Assembly (NCBI GenBank): GCA_002633025.1
Contig: NMRB01000101.1
Coordinates: 438,428-502,427 of the forward strand
Length of the DNA: 64,000 bases
Reading direction: 5' to 3'
Origin: Notospermus geniculatus
Taxonomy: Eukaryota > Nemertea > Pilidiophora > Heteronemertea > Lineidae
In this document: piece after piece, positions 41,101 through 50,829 of the stretch
Position numbering within the stretch: the first letter of the stretch is position 1
Layout of the letters: each line of letters begins with the position of its first letter
Translations under genes and position numbers: made by a program
The notes under the pieces: model-generated
Seen by the model: the letters and a program-made list of their open reading frames with translations, nothing else
What the model was told of the DNA's origin: nothing
Databases searched by the model: none

Positions 41101-41839
41101 CTCCGTCTCAGACAGTACAGTTACTCAAAAAACAGTGGCGCTTGAAACAGCGAAATCGGAGCCACCAAGTGAATCAAAGAATATGCCAGCAGAAGGAAAT
41201 AAAGCAAAAGAACCTAAAAATAAGTCAGAAGAAGGAAAACAGTCTCCAAAGGAGTCTCCGTCTGAATCACCAGCACTTACAACGCCGACCACGGATGTCA
41301 CGATAGTGACAAGCGGCTCCGTCTCAGGCAGTACAGTTACTCAAAAAACAGTGGTGGTTGAAACAGCGAAATCGGAGCCACCAAATGAATCAAAGAATAC
41401 GCCAGCAGAAGGAAATAAAGCAAATGAACCTAAAAATAAGTCAGAAGAAGGAAAACAGTCTCCAAAGGAGTCTCCGTCTGAATCACCAGCACTTACAACG
41501 CCGACCACGGATGTCACGATAGTGACAAGCGGCTCCGTCTCAGACAGTACAGTTACTCAAAAAACAGTGGTGGTTGAAACAGCGAAATCGGAGCCACCAA
41601 ATGAATCAATATCAGGAAGCAAATCTAAGCCAGGAGAGGCAACTGAAGCAAATGAAGCAAAAGAAAAGTCAGCAGAGGAAAAAGAGGGGGAAAACGAGCA
41701 TGCGTCGATGGATCTTGCTAACAGCTCTAATGGTCGCGCAAGAAGTAGAGACAGAACGAAGACGCACGGCAGACGACGGTCTGCATCAGCTAAAAAAAGC
41801 AAAAACACCGAAAATGAGACCATTGACGTAGTGGTTTAA
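38192..41839 (+). CDS. Large coiled-coil protein with C-terminal repeats (1215 aa)
   Basis: 1215 codons from ATG, uninterrupted. The first 420 residues are globular and mixed alpha/beta. A Pro/Ser-rich linker follows. A long coiled coil spans about 590-860 (for example KKVEEEMEKIMKNL, KESDRIMNETKKQIERRI). The C-terminal 300 residues are low-complexity Ser/Pro/Glu/Lys and contain three tandem repeats of up to 72 residues with shared PTTDVTIVTS. The end is basic (RRSASAKKSKN). Size and layout suggest a tegument or structural scaffold protein. No recognised domain. That it remains open over 3.6 kb, while neighbours are broken, is notable. Confidence 0.65.
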   Translation: MDRLRINRRNHTVGTTSISTHSPLDQIIPPGIHAVTGGSNASYPHIQNVENGVCRKMVTLGEKCFVDKEKISNKAFPDNIIDMLETSNVLMALMPMGAEDIDVSETEFNSWMTDKANVSTSYSDLTVFPLQVLDDTLAVLNDPDNFRATSVFQDFLFHALTKDKNVFFKTPRGANVPLNSPIKKLKRCIFPTMVAAFDRNDMITVFGNNTIDTCGITKGLVTKNMNVPIRVKADRLFGKEKLQLCDCNLFMCIAPSPDVLVSGLLVNRAAARRTRRKAPTTVNYGGQENVGWKSRVIRDTMETVHESSYVTTFWLEPLGNTYEAVHTQVKARCIEHGPRHVDTVQYRCLATIKIAHVPTQSTPLPTFNCSGKQMIEISPYILDLGTEWQWDYFSYPSELTRGRGMYTIGGTPPPSKPTAAPSTVLCRTTGMPPVLVPSYPLSILPSLTKCMKRTGHFPTVSGKKTKYMKPSLSSAFPPEVNELDKEDSAISKADLGDFGYVTRSSKMITIDRDRRLFDTAPEPEVNLRSKSPRPSVPRTLPAFGRSVGVMSMSSFDGLSDVSAQTDINDMISHTVLPSDRDTEHNTLLISRMDIELSTLSEEMIDSMKTDNKTISSTIDNVNKVMAGHMATITRHLQDEFHETIFKSVDETERQLQNFTDYVGRVDHVDDNIDSVRGRLKNFRTNMLGITKDTIIICVQSVLELRNIIIGLLDDYKTCRIKLMKMYQSAVESEDMMMKQKNIADVQNNEDARKKVEEEMEKIMKNLTVEFNELNKESDRIMNETKKQIERRIEAFDEEIDKRMKERRAMVHKYEEESYDAYRKIDMLIKKYQQKMYEEQLKNKEVMHRKALERRLTVSLPPTGSSHSSKSPIMSNSSPKKSSLPPFSPKCSPKGSSTMPTTQSMAGSRGEASVPVVETTVSGDPTESKSKPAGGNKAEEAKENPEEGKQSPSESPALTAPTTDVTIVTSDSVSDSTVTQKTVALETAKSEPPSESKNMPAEGNKAKEPKNKSEEGKQSPKESPSESPALTTPTTDVTIVTSGSVSGSTVTQKTVVVETAKSEPPNESKNTPAEGNKANEPKNKSEEGKQSPKESPSESPALTTPTTDVTIVTSGSVSDSTVTQKTVVVETAKSEPPNESISGSKSKPGEATEANEAKEKSAEEKEGENEHASMDLANSSNGRARSRDRTKTHGRRRSASAKKSKNTENETIDVVV
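40990..41630 (+). repeat. In-frame tandem repeat, 216-bp unit
   Basis: Three copies inside the 1215-aa ORF. The second and third are 216 bp apart (ggaaataaagcaaa...) and nearly identical. The first is about 18 bp shorter and more diverged. The reading frame is preserved, so recent in-frame duplication is likely. Confidence 0.75.
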
Positions 41840-41891
41840 GGGCAACAATCGCCTTTCAAAACGAATTCATCGAAGGAGCATTGAAGGATAA

Positions 41892-42276
41892 AAGTGGCGT
41901 TTACACCTATTGAAATTGCCGGGCCTGACCCTCCATTTTCATTTTTGCGTTTACACCTAAGAAAATCGGATCCGGATTAAAAATTCCCGGGCTATGTTAG
42001 CCCACTTTCGACAAGCGGGTCAGACCCGCCATGGATCCGGATCATACTTTAGCCCGGCAATTTCATAGGTGTGGACAGAAAAATGCCAGGTTAAAACGTT
42101 TACTGAGCCCGCCGACAGGAGTCGCTCTGCTAAAATTGAATGGCTGGTGTATCTATAAATAGCATGACCAGTGTTCCATATCGTAAGACGAATAATAGGT
42201 GTGGACAGAAAATGTACTGGATCCGGGTTAAAATCGAATCCGTGCATGAAAAAATTGGATAGGTGTAAACGCCACT
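41892..42276. mobile_element. MITE with agtggcgtttacaccta ends
   Basis: Exact inverted ends of 17 bp, with further internal inverted words (ggatccgg, cccgggc). 385 bp, noncoding, located just after the stop of the 1215-aa gene. Confidence 0.75.
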
Positions 42277-42410
42277 ATTGATTCAAAAATCTTTGTTCAT
42301 TGTCTGTTTAGTATCAGTAGGTTTTCATACAGCAACTGATTTCGTATTGTCAGGAAATAAACGCATGAGTTAGCACTCTGCGTGTTCGTGTCCGATGTAA
42401 ACTCGGCCTA

Positions 42411-42477
42411 AAGGCCTCCTCCATAAACTGGATGACAAACGTCGACTTTTGTCATTTAGTGTATGGAGGCCTTTATC
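42411..42477. repeat. Short imperfect palindrome
   Basis: taaaggcctcctccataaac and its inverted partner tatggaggccttta flank a tgacaaa..tttgtca core. Noncoding. Confidence 0.5.
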
Positions 42478-42790
42478 GTACCAGAGTTCATGCTGGTCCG
42501 GGATGCTGGTAAATAGTTCAAGTTCGTGCTTGGTATCACTGGTGACGTTTCGGTGAGACTCATAGTTCTCAAGGATAAACCGGGCAAGGGAAAACTGTCC
42601 AAAAGAGTCAAACGGGCTTGTTGTGTTGAGAATAATCCGCTTTCAGAAATAGAAGTGTGCACATAGCTTTTGGTACCACTTTCGCCCATTACATGTATTT
42701 CTTGGTATTCTTATCCAAATACACCACCAATACATCCACGCATTTTTCTGTGGTTAGATACAAATGTCAAATGGTAACTAGATAACATCC

Positions 42791-45414
42791 GTGTCCAATG
42801 GTGAATCAGTCCCTGTTCACACACGGAACATTTCGGAGCAACATGCCAAGATAGGGAGTTTTCGCAACTTACGCGAAACGCCTACGCAAACGCCTATGTT
42901 CACGCACGTTGGCGTTCGGGTAGGCGTTGCTTTTCTAGATTCGCAGATCGCACGTGTACGCCTACGTGAATTCTTACCACACAGTGAAAATATTGTGGTA
43001 GCAATTTGGACCATATACAGCAACATGCAGAGGCAGTAGTAGCAAAGGGCGCACCTCTTGACCACTGCTGGGGATTCGTTGACGGAACAGTCAGACCGAT
43101 CTGTCGCCCTGTGAATTTTCAGAGTGGGGTGCTGAATGAATTACAGCAACTGGACTTCTGGATGAAGATGGAAATCCGTACTACCTATATGGAGACGCAG
43201 CGTATCCAATCCGTCGCTGTTTGCTGAAGCCTTTCAAGAGTGCCAATTTGACAGANTTCACGAGGCGAGCTAAGGAACCACGAAAACCGTGCGTCTGAAC
43301 AATAGAGCTATAACGAAGGTATACACGTGTGCCGTGAACAGACTTGAACGATATGATGTGTATACGTCATCAGTACCCATGAATTCACTACGTAGCCGTT
43401 CGCGTAGGCGTTTCGCGTAGGCTGCGAAAACTCCCTAAAGAAAGAAACAATACCCGCACTATCCCCAGTGCCTGACCCGCTGGTTAGTCAATTGCCCTTG
43501 AGCAAATTTGTAGATTTGTGTAACCAAGACCGCGTGTGGCGGGCCTACCACGCTTGTACTCTAGTAAACCAAGGATTTTGCAATTGGACTAAAAAGATTT
43601 TTTTCGTAGAGGCCAGAGACGTGCTAAAACGCACGGACCCTGAAGTTTTGGACAGGACATGGAATGACGTAGTGAAAGATCGAAACTGGTTAAAAACTGC
43701 GTGTACCAACGAAACAGAGGCGAAAATGAGCGACACAGAATTCTTAGAAGCAATAAAGAATTACGTAATGACGAAGTGTGATTCAGAATGCGGTAGAATC
43801 ATCAATTTCATCGGAAATCGCAGCATACAGACCAACAGACCAACAGAAGCAGGGACTTATTTTCACGCTATTGCATTAGACGTCTTATTCGGTGCAGTGG
43901 TGGACCGAGTAGTCAACAACTACTATGGTGAAAAGTTACACTGTTATCTTCCCGGGAGATACCTCAACAAGAGTCTCTGTATGATGACCAGCACGCCTGA
44001 CTGCGACGTTTCGTATATCACCGATAACAAAGCTTACATGGATACCGTCAATCACAAAATAGACCAACGATTGAATCGACTGACCACCGTACGCGTCAAT
44101 GACAAACATACCGGCGAACCTATCAAAAACAGTGATGATCTATTCGAGACTGAAGATGATATGACAGACGACGAACATATAGCATCAGTCGCAAGACAGT
44201 GTAAACCAGATTCAATTGCTATCATTGAACTGAAAACATCCGGAACTCCGGCAATATCTAGTGAAGATGTCAATATGATAATGTCGGAAGAATCTGAGGT
44301 TGCGAGAAAGGCCGCAATGATGAAAGTGTTCGAAAGATGCCTGGTAACTGCTGGGAAGATGCCGTCAAAGATAAAGCGAGGTTGCGGTCGAATGAAAAAG
44401 TCGTCTAATGCGTTCAATAAGACAAACTACTTTGTACCGGCGAGGGACATGGACAACGAAGAAAAGGGAACAGTATATTATCCAAAGAGTCATTTTCCAC
44501 CCTTGTACATGGTTGATGGTGATGAAGAAATAGCTGACGAAAACAAAGAAAATCATTCTGGTAAGTTTGAATACGATGCGAGTGAGTTTATCCCGTGGAG
44601 GGAAGCTATCCCAAGACAGCAGAAAGCTGTGTGTATGTTGTTTGACGTGGATTCAGTACAAAACAGAATCATACTCACCGAAGTGTTTGAAGATGGGGCG
44701 CCATTGTTGCTTATGCCTCACTCTACTTTTGGAATGCAAATGCTGGAACAGGCGGTAGTCATGGGGAGACAAGATCCGCCTCTACAAACTGTATTTGTTG
44801 CTTTGATTAGAGCCGAAAAGGAAAACCTAGTGGACATGCCGTCGAATCAAAGGTGGAGAGCCACAAATCGGATGGGTATGGCCTATGCTATCAACGTAGA
44901 GTTTGAAGATGCCGTGATTGAAAACATGGAAAGACTATTACTGGAACAGTTTGCTGACAAGTTCGGCCACGTGGAAATAGACGGGATAAAATATGAAAAT
45001 GCCGAAGTACGGTTCATGAGGAAACATCGTTTGGACAGGACAAAGTACTTGCAAGTACCACGTAAAGTTTTGGGTGAGGCTAGCAAAGAAGTAACAGAAT
45101 ATAACGGACCAGGACCATCGAGTTGTGTCAGTAAGTCAGTATCTGGCTTGGATTTTCTCCAGTGCACAAATAATATCACGACACCACCCGAAATGAGAAG
45201 AGTTTTCAAGGCGATAGAAAATCCCGCCCCGCATTTCGAACATGGAACAAATGCTAAAATACCTTGCGTACGTGTAAGTGACCCCGAATCTCCTGAAGAA
45301 CAGTTAGATACATATGGATTAGACAGTGATGAAGAAACATTGGTATCTGCATGCGAGATGTACGAAAGAACTTTGATTCCGATTTCTGCTCTGGTAGATA
45401 CGAAATTGGAGTGA
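42791..45414 (+). pseudogene. Alkaline-nuclease-like PD-(D/E)XK protein split by a Harbinger-type insertion
   Basis: The main part, open from within the insertion edge (43436) to 45414, encodes over 650 residues. It shows the lambda-exonuclease/herpesvirus alkaline nuclease layout: a GTYFHAIALDVLF segment, a TPDCDVSYI aspartate, then IAIIELKTSGTP (the ExK of PD-(D/E)XK). The C-terminal half has a conserved-looking RWRATNRMGMAYAINVEF region. The N-terminal about 21 codons (42791-42853) lie on the other side of a 582-bp element, and removing the element with one TA would keep the frame. No ATG heads the left piece, so the true start is unclear. Such nucleases process replicating viral DNA. Confidence 0.6.
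42854..43435 (+). mobile_element. PIF/Harbinger-type element inserted in the nuclease gene
   Basis: Ends are gggagttttcgca and tgcgaaaactccc, with subterminal cgcctacgc repeats on both sides. Flanks share TA. Inside, a plus-strand frame at about 43040-43215 encodes DHCWGFVDGTVRPICRPVNFQ-like residues, the DDE_Tnp_4 region of Harbinger transposase. The copy is defective and contains an N at 43255. Confidence 0.75.
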
Positions 45415-45547
45415 AGAAATCCAAACTTGTACCTCAAGGTCAAAACTTTGAAATTTTCACATTCGATCAGTATTCCAAAGGGTGCAGAAGCAAATCGTGT
45501 CCATTACTCCTCCCCACACTATTCTCAATCACCCACAAACCCACAAT

Positions 45548-46348
45548 ATGACGAGCGTACAAGTCACTCCAGATACATCAATGGTGCCAGAACCTTGTCC
45601 AACCGAAGTAAAAAAGAGAAGACATGCCCGTAGATGCGAAATTCAGCGTCGTAATCAACGTAACGTGCAAAAGAATTCCGAATGTGAAACTACTACATCC
45701 AAACGTAGAAAATCTACAGACAGCATAGCTAAAGCATCCAAAGGTCCCGTCAACGGACACAGTGTAAATAACGTTCGAGTTAGGCTAACCTACGAGCATG
45801 ACGAAAGAAAAAAGTCCGGCTTCTACATCTCCAAGTCATTGTGGGAAAATGTTGTCAGACATAAATATTGTCTAGTACCCACTGAAGGCCAGGAACCCGG
45901 AGAAGAGAAATTTATTGTCAATTCACACAGATTACTCTGTATTTTGGCAATTTTTGGATGTACCGGGGAGAATATAGCCATCAACATGTCATCAAAATGC
46001 GAATGTCCATTTCACGCAGACACCGTACACTCTATCATACGTGCGATGGAAAGACAACTCAGCCAGCATACGAACGACGAGATAATCTGCGAAGGAATAG
46101 GATTTTTAGATACACATAGGTCGTTTGACTTTTTGATTGAAGTTAGCCAAGGTAAATCTACCTCCGAAATCTACTGGATTGAAATACAAACCGTGTACCC
46201 GATTTCGATCAGCAATCCGTTCATCGACAACTGGACTCTGTGGCAAGCATTCGTGACGGACGGTACTTGCATCGGCTGCATAGAAAATCGGGGAAGTCAA
46301 CATCATCACTTCTGTAAGTGGGTGGGCCGCTTACCTATTTTCTGTTGA
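45548..46348 (+). CDS. Unrecognised protein (266 aa), possibly 3'-truncated or spliced
   Basis: 266 codons from the ATG at 45548. The N-terminal 80 residues are basic and disordered (KKRRHARRCEIQRRNQR), like a nuclear localisation region. The remainder is an ordered alpha/beta domain (LLCILAIFGCTGENIAI; FDFLIEVSQGKS; WIEIQTVYPISI). At about 46313 the sequence tctGTAAGTG resembles a splice donor, so the last 10 codons may be intronic read-through. A polyadenylation signal lies at 46395. It follows the nuclease gene in the same direction. Family not recognised. Confidence 0.5.
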   Translation: MTSVQVTPDTSMVPEPCPTEVKKRRHARRCEIQRRNQRNVQKNSECETTTSKRRKSTDSIAKASKGPVNGHSVNNVRVRLTYEHDERKKSGFYISKSLWENVVRHKYCLVPTEGQEPGEEKFIVNSHRLLCILAIFGCTGENIAINMSSKCECPFHADTVHSIIRAMERQLSQHTNDEIICEGIGFLDTHRSFDFLIEVSQGKSTSEIYWIEIQTVYPISISNPFIDNWTLWQAFVTDGTCIGCIENRGSQHHHFCKWVGRLPIFC

Positions 46349-46394
46349 TTCATAAATATCTCTGATTCCGAGATTACTTGTTCTTACATGTAGT

Positions 46395-46400
46395 AATAAA
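46395..46400 (+). terminator. Polyadenylation signal, plus strand
   Basis: AATAAA 47 bp after the stop of the 45548-46348 ORF. Confidence 0.4.
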
Positions 46401-46566
46401 TATCAACTGAAATCTGTGGACAGCGCTACTTGTCCATCAGGTAAGGTATTTTAGTGACAAGAAAGAGTGTCCGCACATGTCACTCATGGGTTGTTGAGGC
46501 TGAGCAACAAAAGAAAAAAAAACATAGAATTCAAATATAGTAAACTATAAGAAAAATTTCATTTTC

Positions 46567-46572
46567 TTTATT
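46567..46572 (-). terminator. Polyadenylation signal, minus strand
   Basis: Minus-strand AATAAA about 90 bp downstream of the glycoprotein stop at 46662. The adjacent plus- and minus-strand signals mark a convergent transcript end. Confidence 0.4.
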
Positions 46573-46661
46573 TCTCACTATTTTGCTGGATCAATGTAGT
46601 ACAAGGTTTTCAAGTCACTATCTTTGTTGTTCTCGTGAGTTTTAATGTCTCGCTCTATTTC

Positions 46662-49600
46662 CTAATCCCCAATATTTCCGATGACTGCACCGCCTGCGTA
46701 TGCCATGGTGTGGTCTCTGAAATGAGCAGCCCTGTTTCTTTCCATACTGTATTTATGTTCGGATAGTTGTTTTACCAACAAATAGAGTACAGTCGGTAAG
46801 AGTAAGAAGTACATGACACATATAACAGCGAGTGTTGCGTCTCCATACTCTTCCATGAATGACTTGAAGTGAAGGTCGAGACTGTCCAACAGGTACGATC
46901 CATAACCAGCATGTCCCCTCTCCACCAATGGCAGGCGCCCTTGATCATTACCGGTGTAATCAGCAGCACTTCCGTACTCAATGACGGATCGACGCTTTCG
47001 ACTAGTAACCAATTTCTTTTTCAGTCTGTATCGGTTGTACATGCTGGACTTGGCTCCGTCTTCTATGTACCGTTCTGGGGTGTTTGGCAGTTTGGTAGGT
47101 AAGGTGTTAATCCGATACGGCCAGAAGTGGTGCGGCACGTTGTCCCGTTCCTGCCGCTTGTATCTTTCCAAATTCAACATGTTAACCGTAGATGCATCGA
47201 TTGTCGAGAGGAATTTACTCGGCGACTTGGGTGTCATGGCCTGTTCGAAAGACACTTCGATCAAATGATCCCTTACGCTTCCGTCCACATTACTATGATA
47301 TCCGGTAGATTGACTACTTTCGTCGGGTTTGGGGACGTAGTCTTCATCCGTTCCGAACAAATTATTGTTGATCTTTATTCCAGATCCCAGCATTCTCGAT
47401 ATGTGGGTACCTCCAGACTCTATATTTTTAACTAGCGGGTCACTTGTGCCGCTATGAAAAATGTTGTAGATCGAGGACATAGGACTGGTTTTCCTGGAAA
47501 CGGCATGATGAAAGTCTCCCGTCTTTTCAGAGAAGGTAAAAACTTGATCGCCCACATTAAAATGTAGTCTACCATCCATCCTATTGCAAGGCGTAATGAG
47601 ATTCAATTCAGTTGAGAGTTCTCGACCTCCATCTATTACTTGCATGAATGTAACTCCCAGCTCGGACGTCAAAGTCTTGACTATAGGCGAAGCATAACAC
47701 ATGTCCGAGAGGTGAGGTACTGATCTTGCATCCAGACTGGCAGACCTGAGATCATGATATATAGTAGGTACGGGCATATCAGGATAATCTAGGCGAAGTG
47801 ACGGAATGACTCTCATGTCCGACCACAGTATTTTTTTACACCTGTGAATGGCCTACAGATCACCGGCCTTGGTAATTTTTACGTCTTCATCAGGAAATAA
47901 CATGTCGGATATAAGACTGGGTTCTAGTGCGCTAAGCTTATTTAGAATGACAACCTTGTCCATTTTATCCACCTCCATGGAGTTGTGTAGTCTGGCAAAC
48001 CCGCGTACGATTGCTCCAAGTATTTGTTTGGGCCTCCCACTGGCCGGTATCTCCATGTTATTTAAAAACGATCCAGTGTGTAAATCAGCATATTCTGCAT
48101 CGACCGGATCGTCAGGGTCAACTTGGTTTGGAGTTTCATCAACGTCGGCCACTACAGTCCCGACTTTTGTCAGAGTTACTACGCCATTTACGCATTCCCA
48201 TTTGTGGTGATAAGCATCAATGTACCTCGTTCCCGTACCCGTGCACACCGCCTCTTCTAAATCGGTCGGCACACTGGTAAGTTCTCTGTTAATACGGCCG
48301 TTTTTGACATTACCGTTGTCTTCCAATTTGCCAATTATCGCTTCCTTCACGGAGTATTTGAATTTATTCCTGTTCCACGTGGGACTGAATCTACTCGGTT
48401 TCATCTGACTCTTGTCAACGAATTGTAGAAGTACAGTTCCATCCACCATGAACGTCTGATACACTCCACTAGGAGCGTGCATGCATCTACTGCCGGGATT
48501 CAATTCCATTCTTGTCACGTCATCTGCGTCCATCTCCTGGTTATCGTAAACTTTAAATCGGTGCGGCGTCCTCAGTGCATCTTCAGTGTTTTCGATAAAA
48601 GTGGTGACTGATTTAATACTGTTAGCGTGGTGTAGAGCCATGTCGGTATGCTGCAAGTTGTCAGTTATGATTGCAGTTACTGGCATTTCAATAAGCGGTG
48701 TGAAAGGACACACACTGTCAGACATTACAGAGGCCACGTTATTTTGTTGCGCCCTGTTCCACATGAGGGTAGCGGCGGGGTGATCAACGTGAGCGACCAG
48801 TGTCCATCCGTAGAGTCCATCTTTGGTTACTCCATAGACAGGTTCGCCGGAGAGAGTACTTCTCTCGGTCGAAGTGGCAGATGTCGTCATGACGGATGCC
48901 TTGATGGTACCGAACGGCGTGGATAATCTTTTTCCGCCCTTGGTGGCTTGAAACGGGAATGAGTAAGTGACCGGCACGTCCACGTCGAGAATGCAATTCT
49001 TGATGAACATTTTTCCAGAGGCTCTGTTGATACACATACCCAAGGCGTGATTTTTGACGTGGGTGTTGAAGATTCTGTAGATGGTATTGTCTGTGACGTT
49101 TGTTCTGTATTGGGTGGCCGAGACTTTGACCATGTCGAGAGTTTCTGTGTAGTTCATTCCCGGAAGCGAAGACGAGTCGAACACTTTACATTTTCTGTCC
49201 CTTTGCCATTTTAAACATTCTTCCACTGACACTCCATATTCCAGCAAAGGTAACCAGGTGTGCGTGATTTTCCACGCACTCTCACTACATCTGAAGGCGA
49301 TCTGGTAGTAATGAGCACGACAAGCAAACACATCGCGTATTTTGGTCACCCTCTGATTGGGCGTGAATACCTATAAGTTTCCTCTGGTCATTTTAGTGGT
49401 GGTCGGTCCGCCGTGTCCCCTAGGCCCGGTCTTAAACTCGGCAGAATCTGCAAAGGTATCTACATGTATGTACCGGTGTTTTTGTTTTTCACAAATCTTG
49501 GCGTTTCTAGAATCATGTACTTTACGTAATACGTTTGCATTTTTGAACAGAATCGTAAACAGTGGGAAGGGCCTTGTTCTGGATTTGTCTTCGGCGTCAT

Positions 49601-49988
49601 AGTGTGCAGCGTATTTAACCTTCCCACATATAGACATTTTCGTATATGCGGATCGTGTCGTTCCACCGTCCTGTAACGGGAATATGATATTTCTGACATC
49701 GTCCCTGGTCAGGGGTATTGTGAATATTTTGTGTAAACATCCAGCGACAGCCGAGTTACCTCCGTCGGTCGGTAAACCTCCTATTGTAAGTGCGTCAAAC
49801 GTTATTTCTTTGTCGGGTACGGCGTCGCATAATTTCAGACCGACGTCTGCATCATAAAAAGACTGAGCCGCTAGATAGGCTCTATCTTCTACCTTTATCT
49901 TCATCGTCGGATTTTCAGTCGATTCTGGACGCAAGGGCCCAACGCGCCGCGTAGCGGTCAACAGCGAAGCTAGCCAAAGACTTGTCAC
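46662..49988 (-). pseudogene. Virion-type glycoprotein interrupted by two in-frame TAG codons
   Basis: One minus-strand frame runs from 49988 to 46662 (1109 codons), interrupted only by TAG at 49371-49373 and 47853-47855. Coding character is continuous across both: the frame after the first stop resumes at once with VFTPNQR and a Cys-rich domain. The middle part has a C...W...T.W...V..EEC pattern reminiscent of rhabdovirus-type class III fusion glycoproteins, and several NxT sequons. The last part has a furin-like SRKRRS site, a TM (ATLAVICVMYFLLLPTVLYLLV) and a cytoplasmic tail, hence type I topology. No ATG opens the first part (GTG only), and the preceding 500 bp is SINE-containing DNA, so the 5' end is also damaged. 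The protein family is inferred, not established. Confidence 0.6.
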
Positions 49989-50506
49989 GGGTCAATCAAT
50001 AGAATTGGACTCCTAGGAAATATGCACCTAATGTTCAGACGGAATATACCGGGCGGTTGGTTCACGTTTTTAGTGGCTGTGAACGTAGATGGATACATTA
50101 TGTAGCGATATACCGACAGATTTGCTGGGGACTTGCTCTGTGGTTGTTGTGAAATGCGATTTTTGTAAGATTATTCTGATTTGTGACGTCATTTTCTATC
50201 ATCATAAAAATATGTTGAGTAGCTGGGATATATTTATGAACATTTATTCAGCAGCCACTATCATGACGTGGCCGGCTGGCGCATCGGTAGAGCGTCCGGC
50301 TATGAATCTGGGGCGCCGTGTTCGAGCCTTGCGATAGGCGATTTTTTTGCGTGTCTGTTTCTCTGTTTATTTTTTTTGCTGAACACTTTTAGTCGCAGGA
50401 CGAATATCTCCCCAGCCCTTCCCTTTCCCTACATATCTGCATTTGCTTATAAATACTTATAACCACAGATCCCTGTCAGCTGTCCTGCATTCAGAGAGAC
50501 TTTTCA
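49989..50506. other. Non-viral insertion region upstream of the glycoprotein
   Basis: No coding region. It holds a tRNA-like SINE head and ends in a palindrome that intrudes into the small secreted ORF. It probably separated the 5' part of the glycoprotein gene from the rest, but no target-site duplication could be found by eye. Confidence 0.4.
50268..50346 (+). repeat. tRNA-derived SINE head or tRNA pseudogene
   Basis: TGGCGCATCGGTAGAGC matches an A box and GTTCGAGCC a B box, with spacing typical of tRNA genes. A run of seven T (pol III terminator) follows. The acceptor stem does not pair convincingly, so a SINE head or pseudogene is more likely than a functional tRNA. Confidence 0.6.
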
Positions 50507-50536
50507 CTAAAGTCTCTCTGAATGCAGAGGCAGCTG
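50477..50536. repeat. Palindrome, about 27-bp arms
   Basis: cagctgtcctgcattcagag and its inverted copy surround a tcact loop. It overlaps the last codons and stop of the small secreted ORF at 50507-50812, implying the ORF end is not original. Confidence 0.65.
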
Positions 50537-50812
50537 ACGACCATCGACATTCCCCTCCCAGTCACCAAAAATATCAACATCCCAACTAACGTTCAAGACT
50601 ACTGGGTCTAATACATACTCGTCACCAGTAAGAAGTCTGAATAAGTTATCTCCCACCTTTGCCCCGTTTGCTGCATTTCCCGAGGCCATTAGTTTAGCAG
50701 CCAGTACGCCCGCCAGCTTCCTCAAATTGTATTGCGTTGTAGTTGTCCCATCGCCGGCTCTTGTCTTTTCCACCGCGGCCAATACCAGTAATAGGATTAC
50801 CGGCCACTTCAT
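50507..50812 (-). CDS. Short secreted or 5'-fragment ORF with signal peptide
   Basis: 101 codons from the ATG at 50812. Residues 1-19 are a clear signal peptide (MKWPVILLLVLAAVEKTRA). The rest is small and polar with one NVS sequon. It starts 17 bp after the stop of the upstream 8-TM-like gene. The 3' end runs into a palindrome and SINE-containing DNA, and the glycoprotein frame beginning beyond lacks its own ATG and signal. This ORF is therefore a good candidate for the displaced N-terminal part of that glycoprotein. It could alternatively be a separate small secreted protein. Confidence 0.5.
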   Translation of the reverse strand: MKWPVILLLVLAAVEKTRAGDGTTTTQYNLRKLAGVLAAKLMASGNAANGAKVGDNLFRLLTGDEYVLDPVVLNVSWDVDIFGDWEGNVDGRQLPLHSERL

Positions 50813-50829
50813 CTTTCTTGAATGAAAAT

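Noticed and set aside
38192-41839. Calling the 1215-aa protein a specific tegument or capsid protein
   Set aside because: Only coiled coil and low-complexity repeats are visible; no family motif supports a name.
42456-42689. 77-codon minus-strand ORF with ATG
   Set aside because: Lies among palindromes and MITE sequence; no supporting feature beyond being open.
50268-50338. Functional tRNA gene
   Set aside because: A and B boxes are present but the acceptor stem does not pair and the anticodon arm is unclear; SINE head is more likely.
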